Shown: in pieces, positions 50,479 through 60,035 of the stretch
Position numbering within the stretch: position 1 is the stretch's first letter
Layout of the letters: the number at the start of each line of letters is the position of its first letter
From: Rhynchopus sp. YZ270_cl-10
Taxonomy: Eukaryota > Euglenozoa > Diplonemea > Diplonemida > Diplonemidae
DNA: 64,000 bases
Reading direction: 5' to 3'
NCBI GenBank assembly: GCA_964035575.1
Contig: OZ037894.1
Coordinates: 1,116,001 to 1,180,000, forward strand
Program-made: the position numbers and the translations under genes
The notes under the pieces: model-generated
What the model saw: the letters and a program-made list of their open reading frames with translations, nothing else
What the model was told of the DNA's origin: nothing
The model's database searches: none

Positions 50479-51882
50479 CAGTGTGACACAGAATTAATGG
50501 CCGATGACGACATTTTGTAAAAATTGTTATATTATTCTAAAAAATAGGCAAAATTTGACTCATTTCATTGCATTTTCAACTGGCCGTGTATGAAAAGTGT
50601 GTGTGTGGGGAAAATATTAACATGGAAATATCCCTTTTTGGTAAAAAAGGGTGTATGTGTAAAAAAAAAAAATACAGTGTAGCAGTACAAACGAGTGGGT
50701 GCACAAAAATAAATAGAGCATGCATTAGTATTTTGTGTGCATTCCGTTGGAATTGCGAACTGCGTCTAGGCGTCGTGGCATTGACATGATGTAACGTGCA
50801 ACGAAGCTATTGTCCATCTTGGACCATTCCTTGTTGATGGCACGTTTAAGTGCTGACACGTCTTTGGGCTCCCGTTCGTTGACTGCAGTCTGCAGCTTGG
50901 CCCACAGGTTCTCAATAGGATTGAGATCAGGGGAGTTGCCTGGCCAGTCAGCTTTAGGGAGGAACGAGAAAGGTTGGGAGGAGAGGAATGCTTGAGTAAC
51001 GTTCGCAGTGTGGCAGGGTGCCCCATCCTGCTGAAACGTGTAGCTACTGTCAGGCAGGAGTTCTTTTATTTCTTTGAGCGCTTTCTGTAAGACGAGCGTA
51101 CGGTACTTCTCTGCATTGAGAGCACCGTCATAGAAATAGAGCTTCGTCTTACCTCTGGTGGTGATTCCTCCCCAGACGTGAACCTTCTGCGTAGCCCTGA
51201 CCTTATCAACGGTTGGGGGCGGCTCATCACCATCTGCAACCCAGACAACATCGTTCTTCTTGCTCACCCGAGAAAAAAGCCAAAAGTCTTTTTCATCGGT
51301 GAACATCACCTTTGACCAGTCGGTGTTTCGATGCGTTTCAGCAAACTCTATCCGGGCAGTGATGTTCTTTTCCGAGAGCTTTGGTTTGCTCTTCGTTTGA
51401 ACGGGCTTCAGCCCCTTCTCCTTCAGGCACCTGCGGACACTCTCCCTCGAAATCTGTAGTCGCGACGCTACTTTCCTGCAAGACTGAAACCGCTTGCCCC
51501 GCATGTGTCTAACCACCCTATTCTTAACGGTGTCGGTGGTGGCCGATCTCTTGCGTCCCCTCCCTGGCTTGTCCGAAAAATTCCGCTCTCCAGCGCGGTA
51601 CTCCTTCACCCACCTACCCAAACTCCTCTTCGCAACGTTCAGCAACTCCGCCACCTCATCATGGCTCTTACCGCCAACAACGACTAGCGACGCTGCCTGT
51701 AGGCGCAACCCTTCCCTCGTGGCCTCAGTGTTCACTTTACCCTTAACCATTATATTTTTGCTTTTATTGTGTTCCTGGGCGTAAATATTTTATGTTTTGG
51801 GGGTGTTTTGAATATGTCCTTGTCAAAATTTGCCGTTTTTTTATAAAATGTCTTCATCGGCCATTAATTCTGTGTCACACTG
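50479..51882 (-). mobile_element. Autonomous-looking Tc1/mariner transposon, 1,404 bp
   Basis: Inverted repeats of about 46 bp start CAGTGTGACACAGAATTAAT at both ends and differ at only two or three positions. TA flanks both sides (50477-50478 and 51883-51884). The transposase lies on the minus strand, uninterrupted. High arm identity and an open frame suggest a recent, possibly active copy. Confidence 0.93.
50725..51750 (-). CDS. Tc1/mariner transposase, DD37E, 341 aa
   Basis: The N-terminal half has two helix-turn-helix units (about residues 15-50 and 75-110) with a GRGRKR basic linker (AT-hook-like). The catalytic triad is Asp152 (VMFTDEKDFW), Asp242 (FQQDGAPCHTAN) and Glu280 (SPDLNPIENLW). 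The spacing between the last two is 37 residues, so this is a DD37E-type rather than the common DD34E. The ATG lies about 130 bp inside the right end. Length is typical and the frame intact. It could supply transposase to TA-flanked elements whose ends it recognises, but its CAGTGTGACA end is not identical to those of the nearby MITEs. Confidence 0.95.
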   Translation of the reverse strand: MVKGKVNTEATREGLRLQAASLVVVGGKSHDEVAELLNVAKRSLGRWVKEYRAGERNFSDKPGRGRKRSATTDTVKNRVVRHMRGKRFQSCRKVASRLQISRESVRRCLKEKGLKPVQTKSKPKLSEKNITARIEFAETHRNTDWSKVMFTDEKDFWLFSRVSKKNDVVWVADGDEPPPTVDKVRATQKVHVWGGITTRGKTKLYFYDGALNAEKYRTLVLQKALKEIKELLPDSSYTFQQDGAPCHTANVTQAFLSSQPFSFLPKADWPGNSPDLNPIENLWAKLQTAVNEREPKDVSALKRAINKEWSKMDNSFVARYIMSMPRRLDAVRNSNGMHTKY

Positions 51883-51884
51883 TA

Positions 51885-52757
51885 CATACAGAAGCTACTC
51901 ACCCAACCAATGCGGGGCTTTGGCTGACAACAACGAAAGCAAAATGATTGTGGAACAGTCCCTTTTATTCTCTACTTTATTGACCAATACTTTTTTTTCA
52001 AAAAAAACAAAAACGCAGAGGTGACGTAAACAAAGTACCTAGTGTTGCAGAGTGTGTCCGAGAGGCATGCGCATCTATTACCCCTTCTTCTTTTTTCTTG
52101 TTTTTGCAAGATTATAAAAGTGTGTTTTTTTACGTTGACCAAGGTGACCGCATGGTATCTGGATCTTTTAAATTTGGATGAATGATTGGTGCTTTTCGGG
52201 AGTCGGTCAACGACCTGTTAGCGACGTGTCAATATCGACCCCCTCCCGGAGCACCAGTGATGGTAATTTTAAACTTTTCTTTTCTTTTTGTCAATGCCTT
52301 GCGTCCGCCCGATGTACGGTGATCGGTGTTTTTTTTTTTGCACCTTTTTTTTTTCAATTTCTCTTTCTCTCTCTTTGTTCTAATACCCCCACACACCGTC
52401 CCCCTTTCCCCCCATTTAACACAACTAACAAACGCCTAATGGTCGCGGGTTTAAGAAAACCCTCCGTAAACACTAAAAAGAACGTCACCCCATTTTCCCC
52501 AAAAAAAGTTTTTCTTCTTCTGAACGAATGGCGCGGTCGAAGGTCGCAAAAAGTACTCCGCAAGGATTTTGTTTGCACTTTAAAAACTTGCGCTCCGATC
52601 TCGCCAACGAATGACACAAAAAAGTGGAGATTTGCACTGTGGCAACGCAACCGAGGCAACTACACTCAAATAAATTTATCAAAAATAATACTAAAAAAAA
52701 CCCCTTCATTCATTGCAGTTCCCTTCCCCCCACTTTACAAAAAACCTTTTTTCTAAA
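51885..52757. other. Intergenic, no gene recognised
   Basis: AT-rich; ends with DR-D (52624-52690) about 70 bp before the next start. A pyrimidine tract and TTGCAG lie between them. Confidence 0.6.
52624..52690 (+). repeat. Dispersed motif DR-D, copy 3
   Basis: GTGGAGATTTGCACTGTGG, CAACCGAGGCAACTACACT and TTTATCAAAAATA; immediately upstream of the 92-aa gene, so it may carry promoter or RNA-processing signals. Confidence 0.65.
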
Positions 52758-53406
52758 ATGCTGGCAAGACAGGTTGCACGCACCGCTGGCCGCACCTTCG
52801 TGCAGGCCCGCTTCAACACCCAGAAGGTCGAGAAGAACGCAGCAGGTGAGGTCGTCTTCCCCCACGAGTTCCGCAACTACGATGTGGAAGGTATGCACAC
52901 AACAGCGCAAATGGACACATATTTAAAAACGTTAAAGGACACTCACACAATACCCCCTCATTCCCACAGAACCCCACAAGAACCAGAAGGACGTTGCAGG
53001 GTTCCCGATGACCGGTCTCATCCTGCTGGCGATCCAGTTCAACTTCCTCCTGGTATGCTCTAGCAACTCTCTCGTAGCAACTCTCCCCCCCCACGATGAA
53101 GTAAATGATTTGAGTGCCGTTCCTTTGTAGTTTCACTGTAAAAGCCTAAGGTGAAACCACAAAAGAAGCGATTTGCTTCACTGCACTCTGCACCCCCTGG
53201 CAGTTCTTCCAAAAAAAATTTTTAGGAAATCTGTCAAGAGGGTGCCGTTTGACCCCATTTTTCAACGTTTTTTTTTGAAAGAATTTTTGCGTCAACAGAA
53301 AAATAGTTTTGAAAAATAATGTACCCCAACAACAACACAACAGGTCTTCGGAGAGGGTGAGCCTGAGTTCCCGATCGTCGGACAGTACCTGTCGGTGTTC
53401 GCATGA
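52758..53406 (+). CDS. Small predicted mitochondrial membrane protein, 92 aa, three exons
   Basis: Exons are 52758-52890, 52970-53052 and 53344-53406. Introns are 79 nt (GTATGC...CCCACAG, phase 1) and 291 nt (GTATGC...CAACAG, phase 0). The first 20 residues (MLARQVARTAGRTFVQARF) form an Arg-rich amphipathic presequence typical of mitochondrial import. A soluble stretch follows, then one hydrophobic segment, FPMTGLILLAIQFNFLLVFG, and a short tail ending YLSVFA. The size and layout are those of small inner-membrane respiratory-complex subunits, but I recognise no specific one. The second intron carries an FB1 fold-back repeat. The organism probably has a protein-importing mitochondrion or related organelle. 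Confidence 0.75.
53095..53183. mobile_element. Fold-back repeat, family FB1, copy 3, inside an intron
   Basis: GATGAAGTAAATGATTTGAG ... TAGTTTCACTG ... GGTGAAACCAC ... GATTTGCTTCACTGC; homologous to 4434-4521 and 50152-50236. Lies wholly in intron 2 of the 92-aa gene. Confidence 0.65.
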
Positions 53407-54439
53407 TTTTCTCAAACTGATTGGGGAGGGGGGGAGTGGGGGAATGGGGGAAGGGCTTGTAGGTTTTAGCGGGTTCGGGAGAAGGGGGAGTGGGTATCAA
53501 TATGCAGAAAAAGGATAAAGAAAAACCTAGTGTTTTTTTCTATTCTTTTTTTCGAAAGGTATTTACCTTTTTTTGGTGCATTTGAACGGTTCTTTGCAAA
53601 AAAAAAAAAAATACAGAATATGCAAAGTACCTGAGGGAGGGGGGGTGAAGGGAGAGTCACAACGAAAGGGTAAAACCCCAGAGGGTAAGTACTCTGTATC
53701 TAGGAAACGTTCGAAAAAAAGGGAAAGGATGATTTGTGAAGTCAACTTCGGTCAACCAAAACCCGAGAACAAACTACATCTAAAAGCAGAGTATGAAAAA
53801 AAACAACAAACAACCAAAAAAAAAAAAGAAAATAATAGTGACCGATCGTGTAAAAATTGACTAAAAAAATAAGACACGAAAAATAAAATAACAGCCTGCA
53901 GAGGTCAGGTGTGTCTTTTTCTTTTTGAAAAAAAAACGGGGTGGGAATGTGGTTGTTTTACTTCCCGAGAAACCAAGAAGAATTGGGAAAAGGTTCGCTA
54001 AAAAAAAAGGCTTTTTTTTGTCACTTTTTCTCTCTTTTTTGTCTCATTTTTCACCTTTCAGTGAAATTGCCGCCGGAATTAAATTTTTTTTTGTACCTTC
54101 TCTTATCCGCAAAGTACTTTTTTTTGTGCTTACATCCATGATTGACCCATCGCACACCTTTGCATATCATATCTATTTCCTATTCCTTTCTTTTGATTCT
54201 TGGGTGCACTGTGTTGACCCTCTCAAATACTTTCAATTCTGTGAACTGAAAGTATATGAATATAATTATTCACTTTCCACACAACTCCTACTCCACCCCC
54301 CGAAACTAACCTTTTTTTTAGGGAAACCCCCACCCTCCCCCAACCCCCCCATTGTATTCATCTGACCACACTTTGGTCCACACACCCCTCCCCTCGTCTC
54401 TCTCTTTTCTTACCACTCTTAAAAGTGGCGCCCTCTCCG
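53407..54439. other. Intergenic, no gene recognised
   Basis: A/T homopolymer-rich spacer; frames are Lys- or Phe-rich and show no motif. Confidence 0.6.
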
Positions 54440-55699
54440 ATGCCTTTTTCGACAATGTCGCCACCACGACCCGGCGCATCGGAGCTGCCACCATTTGCCT
54501 CTGCAGCGAACGTACGGTATGGACGTGGACATCATCTGCACGGCGCTCCGTCGCCGTTTCCGGAGACCCCGGGTGGGTTGGAGATGAACTCGAATGTGTC
54601 ACATCTGCAGACGTACATAGGCGGTCCTATCGGAGGCAACGCAGTGTCCCCGATGGGGCGGATGCCTCGTCCGTTCCCGCAAGAACCAGGCGCAGCGGAG
54701 ACAACGTTGTACCGTATGCAGCCAATCCTCAACAGCCCTGCAAACGGTCACTTCTCCAACGCGCATACCCATCACCCAGCTCCGACGCTCCTCCACCACC
54801 ACCCCGCAGTTGACAAAGCGGCAGCGAAGACAGTGCGCAACGCAGCAAAGCTTCGCAGCATCGAGCACACCATAGGCGATATGATCTACCAAGGCAGACG
54901 CCGTGCCCTCGAGCCGGAAGGTCTCAATACTATCCACATCGACGCAGGAAGCGCGCGGCGCGTCCCTCTGGATAGGGTTAACCAACCAGACTCCCCTGTG
55001 TTTGGCGACGATAGAGGGGCAGGCAGTGCGTGGGGCTCCCCTAGAGATAGAAGCCGGTCTCCAGGGTCTCCTGGGCGTTCGATGCAGGAGATGGCGGCGG
55101 AGTGGCAGTACCATGCGAACGACCTGCAGAGACGTCTCAGCAAACACCAGAGCGATATCAATTCGAACCTCGCCAATGCAGGGCGTATCGTCAACACAGA
55201 CCACGGCCCCCCAGCACAGCCCTACCGCGAGGAGCGCAGCCCTTCCCCAAACCGAGGCCCAGCGTATGCGCCACAGTCTCCCGGATCTCCAGGGTCTGTG
55301 GTGTCGGCAAACCTGTCGCCCCCTGTGGACGATACCACGCAGCAGCAGATGACGTCAGCGCTGAATGCCTACCGTGAGGCGCATGGTGCGGGAGGGAATG
55401 TGCAGTACCTCCCTGCGTGCAAGGAGTTGGCGCAGGCGGCAGCGGAGGAGCTTCTTCAGGGTGTCGCAGCGCCTTCGGTGGAGACCACACAAAACGGCGC
55501 GCAGGGGCAGGTGTACTACGTCGTGCAGGGCAAGGTGGACCCAACAGCAACGCTCCAGCGTGCCCTCGATGAGTGGGGTGCCGGGCAGTCCCCGGCACAC
55601 CACCAGGTCGTCGCTGCGTCGCTCTTGAACGTCGGCTTTGGCTTTGCCGAGTCCCCAGGTGGATGCGTGCTTGTTGTTAATCTGTCTCCTAAAGCGTAG
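54440..55699 (+). CDS. CAP/SCP-domain protein with long disordered N-terminus, 419 aa
   Basis: Single exon. The frame opens at a GTG (54425), but the first ATG is 54440; 54455 is an alternative. Residues 1-300 are Pro/Ser/His-rich, with SP motifs (RDRSRSPGSPGRS, EERSPSPNRGPA) suggesting phosphorylation. Residues about 306-419 match a CAP (PR-1/SCP) domain: SALNAYREAHGAGG, PACKELAQAAAEEL, then AHHQVVAASLLNVGFGFAES and a final strand CVLVVNLSPK. There is no signal peptide, so it is likely an intracellular, GAPR-1-like member. A truncated copy of this C-terminus lies at 59578-59675. The CAP call rests on pattern, not a search. Confidence 0.75.
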   Translation: MPFSTMSPPRPGASELPPFASAANVRYGRGHHLHGAPSPFPETPGGLEMNSNVSHLQTYIGGPIGGNAVSPMGRMPRPFPQEPGAAETTLYRMQPILNSPANGHFSNAHTHHPAPTLLHHHPAVDKAAAKTVRNAAKLRSIEHTIGDMIYQGRRRALEPEGLNTIHIDAGSARRVPLDRVNQPDSPVFGDDRGAGSAWGSPRDRSRSPGSPGRSMQEMAAEWQYHANDLQRRLSKHQSDINSNLANAGRIVNTDHGPPAQPYREERSPSPNRGPAYAPQSPGSPGSVVSANLSPPVDDTTQQQMTSALNAYREAHGAGGNVQYLPACKELAQAAAEELLQGVAAPSVETTQNGAQGQVYYVVQGKVDPTATLQRALDEWGAGQSPAHHQVVAASLLNVGFGFAESPGGCVLVVNLSPKA

Positions 55700-56054
55700 T
55701 GCTTTGTGAGATGTTTGTGAGGTTTTTTTACCGAAGAAAAAATGCGCTTCAGGGTGGATATCAGGTAGGGAATTGCGATTAGACCTCAACGAATCAATTG
55801 CAGAATTTCTTGTTGTTTTTGTTTTTTTTTGAGGAAGTTTTAGAAGTGGAAGAAGTGAAGGCTTTTTTTGGGCACACCGATTTCGTCAAACGAATAAAAC
55901 AAATATATCTACCCTTCAGTCATCTTGCCCTATGCGTTTTTGTTCTTCAAAAAAAAACGAGCGGTTCTTCGTTATCTTTCCTGAGTTACGTTAGAAGGAT
56001 CAGTTGTGGACACCCACACCCCCACTTCCAAAAAACCCCCTTTGCGCATTTGTT

Positions 56055-56100
56055 TCTCCGACTGAGATGCGTTTTCGCACGTTTCAATCACTCATTTTTT
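56055..56100 (+). repeat. Dispersed motif DR-C, copy 4
   Basis: CTCCGACTGAGATGCGTTTT followed by CGCACGTTTCAATCACTC and T-run. Confidence 0.55.
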
Positions 56101-56102
56101 AA

Positions 56103-56200
56103 TCTCCCCTTCCCCCTTATATTGTATGTGTACCACCATTACATGTTTTTTCTTTTTGAAAATACCGGATTTTGTACAAAATCCCCCACCGACTGCTTTC
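56103..56200 (+). repeat. Segmental duplication block 1, left copy
   Basis: CTCCCCTTCCCCCTTATATT, TGTATGTGTACCACCATTAC and CACCGACTGCTTTCGC recur at 60036-60160. Confidence 0.8.
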
Positions 56201-56293
56201 GCACTTTTTTTTATGTCAGATGTAAACCACGAAATGGATGGTAGGGCTGCATGGTTGGGTGTCCACCCTCCCCCGGGTACAGCCGGTCATTGT

Positions 56294-56345
56294 ACCAAAG
56301 GTACACTGTTCACGAGAGGGCTTTGTATTTCAAGTCTACTTCTTT
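56294..56345 (+). repeat. Dispersed motif DR-A, copy 3
   Basis: GGTACACTGTTCACGAGAGG followed by GCTTTGTATTTCAAGTCTAC. Confidence 0.7.
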
Positions 56346-57378
56346 AGTCTGATGGTAAGACGGGTATTTTCGCGACCCGAATTCATGAAGAAAGAGAGGC
56401 AGACAGCATGAGGCGATCCATCAGGTTTGTCGAACGCATTTTTTGCGGGCCGGGTTTCGTTGAGTGTCGCTTATAAAGTGTTTTATTTACTATAAATTAT
56501 GTAACCCAAAGATATATCATTATTTACATTAGATCCACAACCTCCCAAAAAAAAACCCCCCCTTCTGAGAGTGTGTTGATATTTTTGGTGCCTGCGCCCC
56601 CTTAGAGGCGTCTGCACTCCATCCAACCCAGTCTCTCTCTCTCTTTTTGTGTCAAGTGTCCGAACATATTTTTTTTGTTGCAGTACTCCAAAAAGACTTC
56701 CTGTCCAAATAAGTTTGTCGTATGTGAGGATTTTTTTTTTTGAAAACAATATGTTGTCAATTCCAAAAAATATTGGAGAGGTCAGCGCTGCGGGGGCAAA
56801 CAAAACGGATTGAAAAAAAAAGAATCTTTGCTTGTTTCTTTGAGTACTCAATTAACAATCATACAGTTTAACACATTTTTTTTCCACCCTTTTTGTTTTC
56901 CGGCTTTGAGCGCACAAAACAAATCCTTTTTGTGGACGCCAAACGACACATAGTTGGAGCACTGCAACTACATTGGGAGAACGGAGAAGAGTATGGTGTA
57001 CGTGCGTTCACTTTGTACCCAGGGTTCGATGCCGAAGAGAGCCCCTGCGTGCACAGGGTGTCAGCACCTCCCAACCTCTCCCCTCGAAGGCGACAGGAAG
57101 CAACGAGGCTAAGGTTCTTTATAACTCATTTTTTTTAACGAAAAGAAAACGCGAGACACAAAAACCCCCCCTCCCCAACACAGTAGCGATATTTGTATAA
57201 TTCTAAAGAAAACCCCTATTCTGAATTTTTCAGCAAAAACCAGAAAAAAAAAAAGAGGGGCTTTGTTGGAAACTCTGTTTACTTGTCTTGGGTGTGATCA
57301 CAGCAGTTGCATCGTCCACGAAAGGGAGTGCGTATAAGCGCAGAACTCTTCAGCGGAAGATGGCTTCCCGGTGCAAGA

Positions 57379-57481
57379 ACCTGACTACAGTCAATAGGGT
57401 TCCTTCACGCTCCTGCTTTTTTACCCCCAGAGCATCTCCTCCCCACGCACCATTTTACAGGAACCCGCTTTTCCACTTGCA
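57379..57481 (+). repeat. Segmental duplication block 2, left copy
   Basis: CTGACTACAGTCAATAGGGT and TTTTTTACCCCCAGAGCATC recur at 60550-60663. In both copies a Plus-3 gene follows. Confidence 0.8.
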
Positions 57482-57532
57482 CACCCATCGCGTCAAAGCA
57501 TGGGCGAAACCCTAGCCTCCGGCGACCCTCCA

Positions 57533-59575
57533 ATGTCGCTCAAAATCCAGCGTCTACGATTCTTTTCGCGTCTCTCGCACCCCACGTGCTCGGACCCCAG
57601 TCATTACGCACAGCATCAGCAGGAGCAGACTAACATGGACATCCTAGAAAGCCTCGCTTCCATCATCCGCTTCTTGCAGGAGGAGCAAGAGAGGCAGGAG
57701 AAACAATATAAACAAGAGAAACAGGAGAAGGAGAAACAGGAGCAGGAGAAGCAGGAGAAGGAGAAGGAGAGGCGGAAGCAGGAGAGGCAGGAGCAGGAAG
57801 AGGAGGAAGAGCAGGAGAAGGAGGTCATTAGGTCATTAGAAGAACGTCTCCGCCTCTTGCGGGAGGAGGGGGAGGAAGAGAAAGGGGGGGAGTTGCGGGA
57901 GGCGTTGCAGAAGTGGCAGGAGTGGCGGGAGCAGAAGAAGCAGGAGCAAGAGAAGCAGAAGCAGGAGCAGGAGAGGCAGAAGCAAGAGAAGCAGGAGCAG
58001 GAGAAGCAGGAGCAGGAGGAGCAGAAGCAGAAGCAGAAGCAGGAGAAGCAGAAGCGGCAGGATCTAATGGACACCCTAGAATGGCTCCGCCTCTTGCAGG
58101 ACGGGGAGGAGGAGGATGAACAGCAGCAGACTACAATCAACCTAACTGAGCTCGCTTATACCATCGGCTTGTTGCAAGAGGAGCAGGAGAAGCTGAAAGA
58201 GCAGAAGGGGCAACAGACTCTAGTGTACACCCTAGCAGGGCTCCGGTGCTGGCAGGAGCAGGAGAAGAAGAAGCAGCTGCAGCAGCAGGAGAAGCAGAAG
58301 CGTTGGCAGGGGCATCAGGAGTGGCAGAAGCAGCGGCGGCAGCCGAAGTATCAGCAGGGTCATCAGGATGAGCGGCAGGAGTGCCAGCAGCGGCAGCAGC
58401 GGTATCAACGTCAGCGGCAGCGGCAGCTGCAACGGCAGCTGCAGCGGAAGCAGCAGCAGCACCAGGACACGGCGCACACACCACGCGCGTCCACGCAAGA
58501 GTACGGATGCTTCTCTACACCCCCGAGAGATCTTGACAAACCGACCCAACTTCTCCCGCGTAAACCCGACCCACAGCGCCAACGCTGTAGGTCGGGTTCA
58601 CCGACTAGAAAGGTGAATGAGAGGTTGATCGAGATGCGAAAGATCGACATAGCCAGGGCAGAGGTCTCGAGGAGTCGGCGGGAGGTGAGCACCAGCTCAA
58701 CGAAGATACGGGAGCAGCGGTGGTGCCCAGCACCACTGAACAGCAAGGGTGTGGACATTCTGGCGACAAGGGAGTTTTCGCCACGGGTGGCGCGAGCGCG
58801 TGTGTTTGACTGGCAGGCGGAGCAGGAGGACAGGCTGCTGCGCGAACGTGAGCAGCAGCGTGGTGAGGAGCGACACGAGACACACCGTCTCGCCCCCGCC
58901 ATCATACAGCGCAAGCACCGGCGCCAACAGCACTCCACCACACCTCCACAGCACAACACATCGCAGGAGAGCAGCCCCAGAGCACGCTCCCTTATGGGAT
59001 CGAAACGGGGCAGCGCTGTCCAGATGGACGACTCGCAGGACATCGAAATCCACCGCCTCCAAGAGGAAAACGACTCGCTCCGTGAATACGTCAGACAGAT
59101 GAAGGCTGAAGAAGAGCACCAGAGTGCACAACAGGACCGCCGCCACGAACAACACCAACACCAGGAGCAACGCCCGACACAACACACAGAGAGAACGGAG
59201 AGACGTGGCAGTCGTGGTGCCACGACCGCACACCCACTGCACGTATTGGAGAGCACGTGGATCCCGCGGAAGCAGATTGAGGAGTGGCGTGGGTCGCTCT
59301 CGCGTATTGCCCTGCGGAGCATGGTTGCACACTGCGCACTGCGCTTCCTGAACGGTGAGAAGCGCTACACTGCGGGCATCGCTGTCGACGTTGCTGAAGG
59401 GGAGGAGGTGAACCTCATTGTCGACAACGGCACGTACGAGGAGGTCGTACGCCTGCACAACGTGTCCAACACCTGCTTCCTTCAGGCAGAGGTCTCTCAG
59501 GATCTCATGGAAGCAGTCGCAGAAGCACCACAACAAGGCAACAACAATATGTTTGCGCACGCAGGACGGCTGTGA
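57533..59575 (+). CDS. Plus-3 (RTF1-like) domain protein with Gln/Glu/Lys coiled-coil insert, copy A, 680 aa
   Basis: Single exon. An upstream in-frame ATG at 57500 is replaced by ATA at the matching place in copy B, so 57533 (ATGTCGCTCAAA) is the better start. Residues about 30-315 are a Gln/Glu/Lys/Arg-rich coiled coil with repeated EKQEQE units, which copy B lacks. Residues about 315-565 are basic and Gln-rich, with another coiled coil (IEIHRLQEENDSLREYVRQM). Residues about 572-665 match a Plus-3 domain: TWIPRKQIEEWRGSL, ALRFLNGEKRYTAGIAVDV and the hallmark VRLHNVSNTCFLQAEV. In RTF1 this domain binds phosphorylated Spt5 tails and supports Pol II elongation; the role here is inferred. Confidence 0.8.
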   Translation: MSLKIQRLRFFSRLSHPTCSDPSHYAQHQQEQTNMDILESLASIIRFLQEEQERQEKQYKQEKQEKEKQEQEKQEKEKERRKQERQEQEEEEEQEKEVIRSLEERLRLLREEGEEEKGGELREALQKWQEWREQKKQEQEKQKQEQERQKQEKQEQEKQEQEEQKQKQKQEKQKRQDLMDTLEWLRLLQDGEEEDEQQQTTINLTELAYTIGLLQEEQEKLKEQKGQQTLVYTLAGLRCWQEQEKKKQLQQQEKQKRWQGHQEWQKQRRQPKYQQGHQDERQECQQRQQRYQRQRQRQLQRQLQRKQQQHQDTAHTPRASTQEYGCFSTPPRDLDKPTQLLPRKPDPQRQRCRSGSPTRKVNERLIEMRKIDIARAEVSRSRREVSTSSTKIREQRWCPAPLNSKGVDILATREFSPRVARARVFDWQAEQEDRLLREREQQRGEERHETHRLAPAIIQRKHRRQQHSTTPPQHNTSQESSPRARSLMGSKRGSAVQMDDSQDIEIHRLQEENDSLREYVRQMKAEEEHQSAQQDRRHEQHQHQEQRPTQHTERTERRGSRGATTAHPLHVLESTWIPRKQIEEWRGSLSRIALRSMVAHCALRFLNGEKRYTAGIAVDVAEGEEVNLIVDNGTYEEVVRLHNVSNTCFLQAEVSQDLMEAVAEAPQQGNNNMFAHAGRL

Positions 59576-59577
59576 GA

Positions 59578-59675
59578 CATGGTGCTGGAGGGAATGTGCA
59601 GTACCTCGCTGCGTGCAAGGCGTCGCTGAGTCCCCAGGTGGATGCGTGCTGGTTAATCTGTCTCCCAAAACGTAG
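59578..59675 (+). pseudogene. Scrap of a duplicated CAP-domain gene
   Basis: Begins CATGGTGCTGGAGGGAATGT, matching 55380 onward (HGAGGNVQYL), jumps to the segment matching 55645-55700 (SPGG/PQVDAC... and NLSPK), and ends CGTAGTG like the real gene. The middle of the domain is missing. It sits 3 bp after the stop of Plus-3 copy A. Confidence 0.8.
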
Positions 59676-59677
59676 TG

Positions 59678-59757
59678 TTTTTTTCTTTTTTTCTTTTTTT
59701 CTTTTTTTCTTTTTTTCTTTTTTTCTTTTTTTCTTTTTTTCTTTTTTTCTTTTTTCT
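59678..59757. repeat. (TTTTTTTC)n microsatellite
   Basis: About nine units of seven T plus C. Confidence 0.9.
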
Positions 59758-60035
59758 TCTTTTGAGATGTTTGTGAGGTTTTTTAATTTCTCAGGGGAGC
59801 AAAAAATGCTCTTTACTCTTTACGAACCGAGGTGGACCTATCTGTACACACAATTTCCCTGAAATGGCCTCTACTTGGGCTTTTCATCGATTTTTTTTTC
59901 ATTGGAAATATTTTGTGTGAAATCTTTCAAGCAAGGTACAGGTGGGATCAAAAATATGCTCTCTCATATTTTACCTCATGTGACAGAGAATCACAGCACA
60001 TCACAAAACAGCCGTTTCAACTATTCATTATTACC

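Larger units (their letters stand above)
55700..57532. other. Intergenic; left copy of a segmental duplication
   Basis: No gene recognised. Contains DR-C (56055-56100), DR-A (56294-56345) and two blocks repeated downstream: 56103-56200 (matches 60036-60160) and 57379-57481 (matches 60550-60663). Confidence 0.6.

Noticed and set aside
54425-54439. Start at 54425
   Set aside because: This codon is GTG; the first ATG in frame is 54440.
58411-59668. 300-codon minus-strand frames opposite both Plus-3 genes
   Set aside because: Conserved only because the duplicated sense strand is conserved; Cys/Leu/Ser-rich with no domain.
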